Assembly: GCA_016868975.1 (NCBI GenBank)
Contig: VGFD01000004.1
Coordinates: 1 to 35,424, forward strand
Source: Armatimonadota bacterium
Lineage (GTDB): Bacteria; Vulcanimicrobiota; Xenobia; RGZZ01
Length of the DNA stretch: 35,424 nucleotides
Direction of reading: 5' to 3'
In this document: positions 8,647-16,963 of the stretch, one piece after another
How positions within the stretch are numbered: the stretch's first letter is position 1
How the letters are laid out: every line of letters begins with the position of its first letter
The notes under the pieces: model-generated
Databases searched by the model: none
What the model saw: only the letters and a program-made list of their open reading frames with translations
What the model was told of the DNA's origin: nothing
Position numbers and translations under genes: made by a program

Positions 8647-9696
8647 TCATGCTCCCTCGCACTCCGTCTCGGCCGGCGCGGTGACGCGGACGATCTCGTC
8701 GCGCGCGAACCCGCTGAAGGGCGCGAAGCCGCCGTCCTCGTCCTCGCGCTGCACGCCGTCTTCGGCCGCGGTGCACTGGCCGATGCGCGCCGCGGCAATG
8801 TTCGCGTCCATGCAGGCGCGCACGTAGCCTTCCACGTCCTCCTCGGGCATGGCCAGGAGGAGCGCCCCGCTGCTCAGCATCCCCCACGGGTCGACGCCGA
8901 GCGCGGCGCTGATGTCGCGCGTCTCGGGGAGGATGGGCACCTGATCGCCGTAGATTTTCAGGCCCACGTTGGCTGCCTTCGCCAACTCGTGCAGCGCGGT
9001 GGCGATGCCGCCTTCGGTGGGATCGTGCATGGCGTGCGGACGAAAGCCCCTCGTGGCGATGCGCGCGGCTTGCAGAATGCTGATGCCGGGCCTGTTGAGC
9101 AGCTCGGCCGCCGCAACCACGGTAGCCTCACCGATGCCTCTGGCGCGCAGCATGGCGGCGTGATCGCGAGCCAGGATGGCGGTCCCCTCGACGCCGGCCG
9201 GACCGGCTAGCACGACCGCGTCGCCGGGCCGCGCGCCGTGCGTGGAGGTGAGGCGGAAGGTGGTGATCTCGCCGAGCATGGTGCCGATGGCGATGGGACG
9301 GTCGATACCCGGCGTGACCTCCGTGTGGCCCCCGATGAGTTGCGCGCCGATCTCCTTGCAGGCCTCCTCGACCTGCGAGAACACGCGCAGGATGTTGTCC
9401 CGCGTGGCGTGGGCCGGCGACATCAGCAGCGTGAACAGGAACCACAGGGGCTCCGCGCCGCGGGTGGCCACGTCGTTGGCGTTGACGTGCACCACGTACC
9501 AGCCGAGGCGATCGGTGGCGGCGGTGACCGGGTCCATCGCGGCCACCAGGCACGGAAGTGAAGTGAGGACCGCGGCGGCGTCCTCGCCCATCTCCGGGCC
9601 GGTCAGGACTCGGCGCGACAGCGGGCCGAAGCGGCCCAGCACTTCTTGCATGAAGTCGGCGGGGAGCTTGCCGACGGGAAATCTTCCGTTGATCAT
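8647..9696 (-). CDS. AIR synthase-related protein (HypE/ThiL/PurM superfamily)
   Basis: 349 residues with the two-domain ATP-binding fold of PurM, HypE, ThiL and SelD. The N-terminal domain has FPVGKLP near the start, GEDAAAV, and MSPAHATRDNI. The C-terminal domain has GPAGVEGTAILA, MHDPTEGGIATALHELA and GMLSSGALLLA. The HypE C-terminal cysteine motif is absent; the protein ends in ECEGA with a lone Cys four residues from the end. These enzymes phosphorylate or dehydrate a substrate with ATP; the substrate here cannot be named. The ATG at 9696 lies 4 nt after the PASTA gene stop, so it belongs to the peptidase-PASTA operon. The superfamily is firm, the specific function open. Confidence 0.82.
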   Translation of the reverse strand: MINGRFPVGKLPADFMQEVLGRFGPLSRRVLTGPEMGEDAAAVLTSLPCLVAAMDPVTAATDRLGWYVVHVNANDVATRGAEPLWFLFTLLMSPAHATRDNILRVFSQVEEACKEIGAQLIGGHTEVTPGIDRPIAIGTMLGEITTFRLTSTHGARPGDAVVLAGPAGVEGTAILARDHAAMLRARGIGEATVVAAAELLNRPGISILQAARIATRGFRPHAMHDPTEGGIATALHELAKAANVGLKIYGDQVPILPETRDISAALGVDPWGMLSSGALLLAMPEEDVEGYVRACMDANIAAARIGQCTAAEDGVQREDEDGGFAPFSGFARDEIVRVTAPAETECEGA

Positions 9697-9700
9697 GGCG

Positions 9701-10861
9701 TCACTTTCCAGCGGCTTTGGGCGCTGCAATCTTGGGCACTTTAACCTGCATGGTGACCGATTGGCCGACCTCCAGCCGGGTGCCGGCGGCCGGCTGCTGC
9801 GACACGATATAGCCGGGGTCGCCTTCCGCGGTGACCTCGAGCACGCTCAGCTTTACGCCGGCCTTGCTTGCCGCCGCATACGCCTCGACCAGGTTGCGCC
9901 CCTCCAGGGCGGGGATCTGGATCTTGTCGCGGACCATCACCGACACCACCCCGGTGACCAATCCGCCCGGACCGGGGTCCTGCGCGAAAATCAGGTTCTT
10001 TTCCTGGTCCTCGCCCTCCTGGACGTGCAGGCCAAGGTTGAGTTTTTCGAGCCGATCACGCGCGTCCTTCACTGCCATGCCGATCAGGCTGGGGGCGCGA
10101 TCGAGCTGCGGGGTGGACATCACCACGCGGATGAGGTTCGTGCCGGGATCCACCAGCGCGCCGCTGGGCGGAATCTGGGAGATTACCGCCGGAACCTTTT
10201 TGCTTCCGACTTCGGCGAGGAAGGGCGTGCCGCTGATGACCGCGCGCGACTCCTGGCCCGCCTTCTCTATCGAAAAGCCGTTGTTTCCGGCCACGATGGC
10301 CGCCTTCTCAAACGACATGGAATAGAGGAACGGCACCTTGCGCATCTTCCACCCGGAGCTGGTCTGGATACTCACGGAATCGCCCCGCAGGATCTGCGTC
10401 TTGGGCGCCGGGTCCTGCTCGACCACCGTGCCCGTTTTCTGTTTCCCATCGGGTTTCTGGCCCTGATCCTGAAATTGCAGGCTGGCGCGCTCGATGGCCG
10501 CTTGCGCCTCGGAACGGGTGAGCCCGATCACCTTTGGCACCGGCACCAGATCGGCGCCGCCCGGGACCGACAAGATCAAGGTGCCCTTCGGCTTGAGCCG
10601 GTCTCCGGCCAGCGGCTCCTGGTTGCTCACGAGGCCGGGCTGGCCCGCTTCGACCTTGAGATTCTCCCGCTTCACGGTGAAGGGCACTTTCCGCGCCTTC
10701 TCCAGCGCCTGCGCGTACGACATCCCCACGTACTGAGGCACCACCACCGTGTCGCGGATGCGGTAATACCAGTACGCGGTGGCGACGCCGATCACGATGA
10801 ACAGGACGCCGCTTCCGATGACGCCGAAGGATACCTCGCCCCGTCGGCGGCCTCGTCTCAT
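9701..10861 (-). CDS. Membrane-anchored protein with five PASTA domains, no kinase
   Basis: 386 residues: a basic N-terminus (MRRGRRRG), one transmembrane helix (about 10-32), then five PASTA-like repeats of 60-75 residues, each ending in a P.SG or P.AG turn and a VSV.V strand. Clear examples are VPKVIGLTRSEAQAAIE and IPALEGRNLVEAYAAASKAG. PASTA repeats bind peptidoglycan or muropeptides, and in most bacteria are the sensor half of a Ser/Thr kinase or part of a class A/B PBP. Here neither domain is attached. The ATG overlaps the upstream stop (ATGA), and the AIR-synthase-like gene follows 4 nt later. Likely a cell-wall sensor or anchoring protein. Confidence 0.88.
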   Translation of the reverse strand: MRRGRRRGEVSFGVIGSGVLFIVIGVATAYWYYRIRDTVVVPQYVGMSYAQALEKARKVPFTVKRENLKVEAGQPGLVSNQEPLAGDRLKPKGTLILSVPGGADLVPVPKVIGLTRSEAQAAIERASLQFQDQGQKPDGKQKTGTVVEQDPAPKTQILRGDSVSIQTSSGWKMRKVPFLYSMSFEKAAIVAGNNGFSIEKAGQESRAVISGTPFLAEVGSKKVPAVISQIPPSGALVDPGTNLIRVVMSTPQLDRAPSLIGMAVKDARDRLEKLNLGLHVQEGEDQEKNLIFAQDPGPGGLVTGVVSVMVRDKIQIPALEGRNLVEAYAAASKAGVKLSVLEVTAEGDPGYIVSQQPAAGTRLEVGQSVTMQVKVPKIAAPKAAGK

Positions 10862-11757
10862 CCCTGTGCCGTGGGCATGGCCGGCGTGTTGAAGGCGAAT
10901 CCCACGCCGCCCCGCGCGTCCACCCCGATCAGGCCGCACTCGACCCCGTGCCCGGTGGCTTCCTCGACGGCCCGCGCCACGGCTTCCCGGGCCGTTCCCT
11001 CTCGCATGTACGAAACCGCGCGCTGGGCGAGGCACAGCTTGATGATCCCCTCCCCGTGCCCGGTCGACGACACTGCGCCGTGCTCGGTGGCGTAGGTGCC
11101 AGCTCCGATGATCGGGGTGTCGCCCACCCGGCCCGGCAGCTTGAACCAGATGCCGCCGGTGCTTGTCCCGGCGGCAAGCGCGCCCTGATCGTCGACGGCC
11201 ACCGCGCCCACCGTGCTGTACAGCTTCTCCTCGGCGCCCAGATAGCGGGCGGCGTACTGGGAGATGCGCTTCCAGTGCTCAAGCTCGTCGGCGGACAGGT
11301 CGCCGGCCTCCATCAGCGCGCGCACTTCTTTCCAGCGGGCGCGGCGCTCCGGCGTGACCGGGTCGTACGACTCCACCCCCAGGATCTGCGCGAAGTGCTC
11401 GGCGCCCGCCCCCACCAGGAGCACGTGATCGGTGACTTCCATGACCGAGCGCGCCAGGTCGATGGGATGGCGGATGCCGCGCACCGCCGCGACCGCGCCG
11501 CACTCCAGGTCGGAGCGCATGAGCGAGGCGTCCATCTCCACGTCGCCGTAAAGCGTGAGCACCGAGCCCGTCCCGGCGTTGAACACCGGGTTGTCTTCCA
11601 GCGCGCGCACCGCCGCGGCCACCGCGTCCACCGCGCTGCCCCCCTGGTGGAGGACGGACAGCCCGGCGTCGGCCGCCTGCCGCGCGCCGTGGTTCTTGCT
11701 TGCCTCCTGCTCGGGAGTGACGTTGCCGCAGCCGCCGTGGACGATGAGTGCGCTCAA
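10858..11757 (-). CDS. Isoaspartyl peptidase/L-asparaginase (Ntn hydrolase)
   Basis: 299-residue member of the asparaginase_2 family, which self-cleaves to expose a catalytic Thr and hydrolyses isoaspartyl dipeptides or asparagine. The start SALIVHGGCGN, NAGTGSVL, and the cleavage site STVGAVAVD (Thr about 182) are visible, followed by GTSTGGIWFKLPGRVGD, which lines the active site. I chose TTG at 11757: it places the family N-terminus correctly and has a perfect GGAGG 7 nt upstream. An ATG at 11802 would add 15 residues without support. It overlaps the PASTA gene by ATGA. In cell-wall context it might act on isoaspartyl or asparaginyl peptides, but this is inference. Confidence 0.92.
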   Translation of the reverse strand: MSALIVHGGCGNVTPEQEASKNHGARQAADAGLSVLHQGGSAVDAVAAAVRALEDNPVFNAGTGSVLTLYGDVEMDASLMRSDLECGAVAAVRGIRHPIDLARSVMEVTDHVLLVGAGAEHFAQILGVESYDPVTPERRARWKEVRALMEAGDLSADELEHWKRISQYAARYLGAEEKLYSTVGAVAVDDQGALAAGTSTGGIWFKLPGRVGDTPIIGAGTYATEHGAVSSTGHGEGIIKLCLAQRAVSYMREGTAREAVARAVEEATGHGVECGLIGVDARGGVGFAFNTPAMPTAQG

Positions 11758-11944
11758 ATGCTGGCCTCCACGTGAGTTTGAGGGGATGGCGGTTCCACTC
11801 ACCCCTTGAGCCCTCCTTCGGAGGAAGGGATGGACTCCGGCGCGGGGTATATTCCCCTTGGCTTTTTAGCGTGGCAAAAGATGGAGACAGACCGCGCACA
11901 CTAACCAGGAATCGAGGGTGGCGTCGGCTGTGCCGACCCCTGGC

Positions 11945-13105
11945 ATGAGAATCGGCATTTATACGGAAATCTACAAGCCTGTCCTGAACGGGGTCGTCGT
12001 CTCGGTGGAGTCTTTCCGCGCGCACCTGGAGGAACTGGGCCATGAGGTGTACATCTTCACGCCCTCGTTCATGCAGTACAGCGATCCCCGCGTGCTGCCG
12101 TTCCACTCGCTTCCGCTGCCGACCCGCACGCAGTACCGCCTGACCACGCCGTTCCGCATCGACGGCCGCTCGCCCAAGCTTGACGTGGTGCACGCGCAGT
12201 GCCCCTTCGCGACGGGACTCCTGGCCTATCACCACGCCCGCAACGCCCGCATCCCGTTGATTTTTACCTATCACACGCGACTGGTGGACTACAGCCACTA
12301 CCTGCCGCTCCCGGCGGAGGTCGGCCAACGCTACCTGCGCTGGGTGAGCCGCACCTATTCCAACATGTGCGACCGCGTCGTGGTGCCCACCCAGCCCATT
12401 CGCGAGTTGCTGGAGTCGTACGACATCCGCAAGCCGATCGACGTGATTCCAACCCCGGTGCGCCTCGCCGCGTCCTCGCCGGAGGCGGCCGCCGCGGTGC
12501 GCGCCCGTTTCGGCATCCCCGCCGGCGCGCGCGTGCTGCTCAACGTGGGGCGGCTCGCCCAGGAGAAGAACCTCGAGATGCTCCTGGACGCCTTCGCGCG
12601 CGCCTGCGTGTCCGGCGAGCATCTCATCCTGGTTGGGGACGGCCCCATCCGCGGAGCCCTGGAGGATCGCGCCCAGGCGCTCAAGGTGGCGGATCGCGTC
12701 CACCTGGCCGGCTTCGTGGAGCGCGACCAGATCACGAATTTCTACGCCGCCGCCGATCTCTTCGCGTTTACGTCGCTGACCGAGACGCAAGGGCTGGTGC
12801 TCGACGAGGCGCTTGGGGCCGGCCTCCCCCTGCTCGCCGTGGCGCGCGGCGGACCTGCCGAGGTTCTCGCCTCCACTCGCGCCGGGGTGCCGGTGCTTCC
12901 TTCGGCCGTGATGCTGGACGGCTACAGCACGGCGCTGCGCGAGATCCTGGAGACGCCGGGCCGCCTGGAGGGCTTGCAGAGGCTGGCCCGCCATCATCCG
13001 GTCGGGGGCCGCGACGCCGTGCAGCGTCTGCTGGGCGTGTACCAGTCCGCCCAGCAGCAGCTCCACGGGCGCCGCCGCCCGGTTCCTCGCTCGCGCGTTT
13101 CGTGA
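11945..13105 (+). CDS. GT4 family glycosyltransferase
   Basis: 386-residue GT-B fold glycosyltransferase. The N-terminal Rossmann domain starts MRIGIYTEIYKPVLNGVV, typical of the branch that includes diacylglycerol glucosyltransferases and PimB/MgtA-like mannosyltransferases. The C-terminal domain has LLNVGRLAQEKNLEMLLDAF, the donor-binding domain opening, and ETQGLVLDE, the EX7E motif. Probable role: transfer of a hexose to a membrane lipid; the donor is unknown. ATG at 11945 matches the family N-terminus; a GTG at 11918 is an alternative with a weak AGGA. It diverges from the asparaginase gene across a 187-bp gap that holds a small CCTCC/GGAGG hairpin (11814-11826) and no clear promoter. 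Confidence 0.9.
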   Translation: MRIGIYTEIYKPVLNGVVVSVESFRAHLEELGHEVYIFTPSFMQYSDPRVLPFHSLPLPTRTQYRLTTPFRIDGRSPKLDVVHAQCPFATGLLAYHHARNARIPLIFTYHTRLVDYSHYLPLPAEVGQRYLRWVSRTYSNMCDRVVVPTQPIRELLESYDIRKPIDVIPTPVRLAASSPEAAAAVRARFGIPAGARVLLNVGRLAQEKNLEMLLDAFARACVSGEHLILVGDGPIRGALEDRAQALKVADRVHLAGFVERDQITNFYAAADLFAFTSLTETQGLVLDEALGAGLPLLAVARGGPAEVLASTRAGVPVLPSAVMLDGYSTALREILETPGRLEGLQRLARHHPVGGRDAVQRLLGVYQSAQQQLHGRRRPVPRSRVS

Positions 13106-13126
13106 TCGCGCGTTGAGAACACCCCG

Positions 13127-14764
13127 GTGAGCCACCGAGTGCGCTCGGCCCGCACCGCGGAGCAGGCGCGCCGCCGCCGTCTCGGGCAGTTCTTCACGCC
13201 CGATGCGGTCGCGGATTTCGCCGTGCGCGTGCTGGAGCCGCATATCGCCCTGGGCGCCGAAGGCGACTCTCCCCGGGTCAGATCCTCGAATGGCGTGCGC
13301 ATCGTAGATCCCGCCGCGGGTGACGGCGTCTTCTTGCGGGCCGCGCGTCGCTTGCTCGGGGATCGCGTAGCGGACTCCGTCGGCCTCGACATCGACCGTG
13401 CCGCCGCGGATTGCGGCGCCGACGCGGGCGTTCGCCTGGGCCATGGCCTGTTAGAGGATCTGGGAGTGTTCGACGTGGCCCTGGGCAACCCGCCGTACGC
13501 CGCGGACGGGATGCGCTGCCTGTCCGGCCTGGCCGACGGCAACCGATCCGAGGACGCCTGGCGCCTCGCCGCGCACGTTCTCGGACAGAGCGTGCTGTGG
13601 CGCCACCGAGTGGGCTGCGAAGCCCCGCTTGAGGATCTTCGCGCGCGCCGCATGACCCGCGCTCTTGCCGCTGAGCTACACCGCGCGGCCCGTTTTCCCA
13701 TCGAGATCCTCTTCGTGGAGCGCTTCGTGTCGCTGCTCAAGCCCGGCGGGTGGATGGCCGTCGTGCTTCCCGAAGGTCTGCTGGCCAACGCGCGCTGGGC
13801 CTTCGTGCGCGACTGGCTGGAAGCCTCGGGCCGGCTGCACGCCGTGTTCGGGCTTCCCCGGCTGTTTGCCCGGGCCGGCGCCACCGCGCGCACGGCGCTG
13901 GTAGTGTATCGCAGGTCGTTTCCAGCCAACGGGGCCCTGGATCAGAGCACCCGGGGCCCGGTGTTGATGGCCGACGCCGGCGCCGAGTGGCTGGGCGCGC
14001 GCCGCCCGGTGAACGATTACCTGGCCGACGTGCTGCGCGGCTCGGCCACGATCTGCGTGTCCGCGGACGCCCTGCGCGGGCAGCGCTGGGACCCGCAGTT
14101 CTGGAATCCCCGCCACGCCAATCCCCTGGACGGGCTGGCGCGCGGCACGGTCGGGCTGGGCGACTTCATCGAGGACATCACCTACGGGCCCATCGTGACG
14201 CGCCGCTTTCCCCGCGAATTTCCCGGGGACGTGCCCGTCGTGAGCCAGCCCCAATTCGAGGACTCGGGGATCAACCTGGCCCACGCCGCGCGCGTGGAAT
14301 CCGACGGGATATTCGATCCGCCGCGCAGCCGGGCGCGGGCCGGGGACCTGCTGTTTCCCCGCTCCGGGGTCGGGACGCTGGGCCGCAACCGCCTCGCGGT
14401 GTACGACGGGGACGTTGCGGTGAACGTCGGCTGCTTCGTGGACCGCATCCGCCTCTGCGGGGTGAACCCGTGGTTCGTGTGGGTTTTTCTGCGGACGCGC
14501 TTCGGCTGGGGGCAGATCCGCCGGGTCATTCACGGGGTGGGAATGCCGAATATCTCGTTCGACGAGATTCGCGCGCTGCGCATCCCACTGGTGCCGGCGG
14601 ACGAGCAGGCCGCGGTGGAGACCGCCTGGCGCGCCCGCGTGGCGCCGCTGCACGAGGCGCTGGTAAGGGCCTGCGCGCGCCGCGAAAAAGAAGCGCCCCT
14701 GCGCGCGAAGGCGGCAGAGGCGTTTCTCGGGCTGGTGCGGGAGCTGGAGGGTCGGCTTACGTAG
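13127..14764 (+). CDS. N6-adenine DNA methyltransferase with C-terminal specificity domain
   Basis: 545 residues. The N-terminal half is a gamma-class adenine methyltransferase: RLGQFFTPDAVADFAV, SAM motif I DPAAGDGVFL, and catalytic NPPY at about residues 122-125. The C-terminal half (about 320-530) looks like one type I HsdS target-recognition domain: EDITYGPIVTRR, RARAGDLLFPRSGVGTLG, GVGMPNISFDEIRALRIPLVP, then a helical conserved region. No nuclease, HsdR or second HsdS is present in the window, so it is either a solitary methyltransferase or the modification part of a split system. The GTG at 13127 has no clear Shine-Dalgarno. Its end overlaps the convergent flotillin gene by 8 bp. Confidence 0.87.
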   Translation: MSHRVRSARTAEQARRRRLGQFFTPDAVADFAVRVLEPHIALGAEGDSPRVRSSNGVRIVDPAAGDGVFLRAARRLLGDRVADSVGLDIDRAAADCGADAGVRLGHGLLEDLGVFDVALGNPPYAADGMRCLSGLADGNRSEDAWRLAAHVLGQSVLWRHRVGCEAPLEDLRARRMTRALAAELHRAARFPIEILFVERFVSLLKPGGWMAVVLPEGLLANARWAFVRDWLEASGRLHAVFGLPRLFARAGATARTALVVYRRSFPANGALDQSTRGPVLMADAGAEWLGARRPVNDYLADVLRGSATICVSADALRGQRWDPQFWNPRHANPLDGLARGTVGLGDFIEDITYGPIVTRRFPREFPGDVPVVSQPQFEDSGINLAHAARVESDGIFDPPRSRARAGDLLFPRSGVGTLGRNRLAVYDGDVAVNVGCFVDRIRLCGVNPWFVWVFLRTRFGWGQIRRVIHGVGMPNISFDEIRALRIPLVPADEQAAVETAWRARVAPLHEALVRACARREKEAPLRAKAAEAFLGLVRELEGRLT

Positions 14765-16259
14765 GCGTCTCGTTGGGCGCGCCGTTCCCCTTGCTCATGG
14801 CCAGCGACGGCACGTTTTTCACCAGGTCCTCGAACTTGAGGCCGGTGAGCGCCTCAAGCACCGCGGGCAATTGCGCCACCGTCTTCGTCACGTCGCCGGT
14901 GAATTTCGAGATGCCCACGCCATCGCCGCCCCCGATCATCACGATGCGCTCGGTTTTGGCCAGCGGCGCGGTGACCGCTCCGGCGATTTCCGGCAGCTTT
15001 TCGATGAGCATTTGCAGGATGGCGGCCTCGTTGTACGCGCGCCACGAGTCGGCCTTCTTGGCCATCGCGATACCTTCCGCGACGCCGGTGCGTTCCACCA
15101 CGTCGGCGTTGGCGAGACCCTGGGCGCGGGCCACGTCAGCCTGCGCGATACCGAGCTGCTTGTTGGCTTCGGCCTGGGCCTTGCCTTCGCGCTCGACGAC
15201 TTCGGCTTTTGCGAATCCGTTCAGCTTGAGGGCTTCGGACTGGCCTTCGGCGGTGGTCTTCAGCTTGAACTGCTCGGCGTTGGCCAGCGCTTCGATCTCG
15301 TAGCGGCGCGCGTCGGCGGGCTTCACGATGGTGGCCTGCAGCTCGCGCTCCTTGCGGATGGTTTCTTTCTCCTGGACTTCGATCTCTTTCTCTTTCTGGA
15401 TGATCTGGATCTGGACTTCTTCCGCAATGACCTGCTGCTGCGTGCGGTTCTTCTGCAGCTCGTAGGCGAGGTCGGCCTCGGCCTCCTTGGCCTTGGACGA
15501 CTTGTTGTAGTCGGCTTGCTGCATGCGGAAGTCGCGATCTTTCTCGGCGATCTTCGTCCTGGCGTCGATCTTGGCGATCTCGGCCTCCTGGTTGGCCAAC
15601 GCGGCCGCCTTCTGGGCGTCGCGGGCGGCTTCGGCTTCGGCGATGGCCGCCTTCTTCTTGATCTCGGCGGTCTGCGGCTTGCCCAGCGCCGAGAGATATC
15701 CCTGGGTGTCGCGGATGTCCTTGATGGAGAACGAGTCGATGCCAAATCCCATGTTGGAGAGGTCTTGCAAGGACACGCGGGTCACCGTCTGGGCGAACTC
15801 GTCGCGCGCGGTGATGATGTTCTCCACGCTCATCTGGCCGAGGATGGCGCGCGTGTGTCCTTCCAGCGTCTGCTTGAGCACTTCGCGGATCTCTTGCGAC
15901 GACTTGGACAGGAAGCGCTCGACCGCGGTCTGGATGGCCTCCTCGTCGTTCTTCACCTTCACCTGCGCCACCGCGTCCACGATGATGGGCACGCCGTGCA
16001 GGGTGTACACCTCGGGCGTCACGATCTCGATGGTGACGTTTTCCAGCGAGAAGCGATCGACTTTTTCGGTGAAGGGATTGATCAGCGAGCCGCCGCCTCG
16101 CACGAGGCGCATGCCGCGGTTACCGCCGGAGATGACCAGCACTTCGTTGGGGCCGGCCGTGCGGTAGAGCCGGCTGTAAATCGAGATGAGGATGAAAACA
16201 ACGAAGAGGATGCCGGCGAGGCCCCCCACCGTCCAGATGGCCGCTTGTATCAGGTCCAT
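14757..16259 (-). CDS. Flotillin family protein (YuaG/FloT-like)
   Basis: 500-residue membrane scaffold of functional microdomains. An N-terminal transmembrane segment (about 8-30) is followed by the SPFH/Band 7 domain (about 35-210) and a long Ala/Glu/Lys-rich coiled coil (about 210-400) with the flotillin-type AEAEAA repeats. The C-terminal part includes GGGDGVGISKFTGDV and a helical oligomerisation region. It is preceded by an NfeD/YuaF-like gene 11 nt upstream, the same pairing as yuaF-yuaG in B. subtilis. The ATG at 16259 has GTAGGAG 8 nt upstream. Assignment is confident. Confidence 0.94.
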   Translation of the reverse strand: MDLIQAAIWTVGGLAGILFVVFILISIYSRLYRTAGPNEVLVISGGNRGMRLVRGGGSLINPFTEKVDRFSLENVTIEIVTPEVYTLHGVPIIVDAVAQVKVKNDEEAIQTAVERFLSKSSQEIREVLKQTLEGHTRAILGQMSVENIITARDEFAQTVTRVSLQDLSNMGFGIDSFSIKDIRDTQGYLSALGKPQTAEIKKKAAIAEAEAARDAQKAAALANQEAEIAKIDARTKIAEKDRDFRMQQADYNKSSKAKEAEADLAYELQKNRTQQQVIAEEVQIQIIQKEKEIEVQEKETIRKERELQATIVKPADARRYEIEALANAEQFKLKTTAEGQSEALKLNGFAKAEVVEREGKAQAEANKQLGIAQADVARAQGLANADVVERTGVAEGIAMAKKADSWRAYNEAAILQMLIEKLPEIAGAVTAPLAKTERIVMIGGGDGVGISKFTGDVTKTVAQLPAVLEALTGLKFEDLVKNVPSLAMSKGNGAPNETPT

Positions 16260-16270
16260 GGTGATTGCTC

Positions 16271-16897
16271 CTACGAGTTAGTCGTTTTTTTCGTTTCGGG
16301 CTCCGGCAGACTTACGATGGCCACGCTCCCCACAAAGCGCTCAACCTTCACCAGCGCGCCATTCTTGATCTCGCTGCCATCGCTCGAGCGCGCCACCGCC
16401 GTTTGCCGACCGGACGGGGTAGAGTAGGCGATCTGTCCGACCGAAGTGGATGAAATGGGCGCGATGATTTCGGCCTCGATCCCACTGAGCTGAGACGAGC
16501 GGCCTACCGTGTTTCCCTGGGCCTTGATGAAAATGGTCAGAAACATCCACGTGACCAGCGCGTTCAGCAGCAAGGCGAGTCCGGTCGACCAGAATACGGA
16601 GTTCAACGGGGCCATCTGCAGCGCGTGCAGCGTGATGAGGCCAAACGCGCCGATGCCGGTGAGAAAAGTGGACAGGCCAAGAGGGCTGAGAAAGCTCAGG
16701 TGGAGCCCGCCGCCATCCGCGCCCGCATCCGCTCCGTGGTGCCCGCCGCCATCGAGAATAGAATGGCCCATGTCGGCCACCGAGCCAAGCACAAAACTCG
16801 CCAGAATGTACCCGCCTCCGCCAACCAGGCAGATGAGGTACACCAGGTTCAAGTTCCACTGGCCGATGGTGCCGGCGAGGTCAATGGCGAGCGTCAA
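16271..16897 (-). CDS. NfeD/YuaF-like membrane protein
   Basis: 208 residues with about four hydrophobic segments (about 14-40, 66-90, 98-120 with a short loop, ending near 124) and a C-terminal soluble OB-fold-like domain (about 130-200). That is the layout of YuaF/NfeD1b proteins, which partner flotillins. A His/Gly/Asp-rich loop (GGGHHGADAGADGGG) joins the first two hydrophobic regions, and could bind metal. The start is TTG at 16897 with a G-rich GGGGG 7 nt upstream; no ATG gives a better N-terminus. It lies 11 nt upstream of the flotillin gene, in one operon. Confidence 0.8.
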   Translation of the reverse strand: MTLAIDLAGTIGQWNLNLVYLICLVGGGGYILASFVLGSVADMGHSILDGGGHHGADAGADGGGLHLSFLSPLGLSTFLTGIGAFGLITLHALQMAPLNSVFWSTGLALLLNALVTWMFLTIFIKAQGNTVGRSSQLSGIEAEIIAPISSTSVGQIAYSTPSGRQTAVARSSDGSEIKNGALVKVERFVGSVAIVSLPEPETKKTTNS

Positions 16898-16963
16898 AGA
16901 GGTCCCCCCAGGGGTCCGATTCCAAGGGGGACTTTTCAGAAACCCCGCCTAAAGTCCTGCAAC

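Noticed and set aside
11279-13444. A 721-codon open frame on the minus strand.
   Set aside because: It runs antisense to the GT4 glycosyltransferase and out of frame with the asparaginase; the translation has no family features and is a shadow of high GC content.
13660-13687. On the minus strand a stretch resembles a tRNA 5' half (GTAGCTCAGCGGCAAGAGC).
   Set aside because: No anticodon stem, T arm or CCA end can be folded after it, and it lies inside the conserved methyltransferase frame. It is chance similarity.
13127-16897. A defence island formed by the methyltransferase and flotillin/NfeD genes.
   Set aside because: No nuclease, helicase or other defence gene is present, and flotillin with NfeD is a known housekeeping membrane pair. 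Convergent overlap is only positional.
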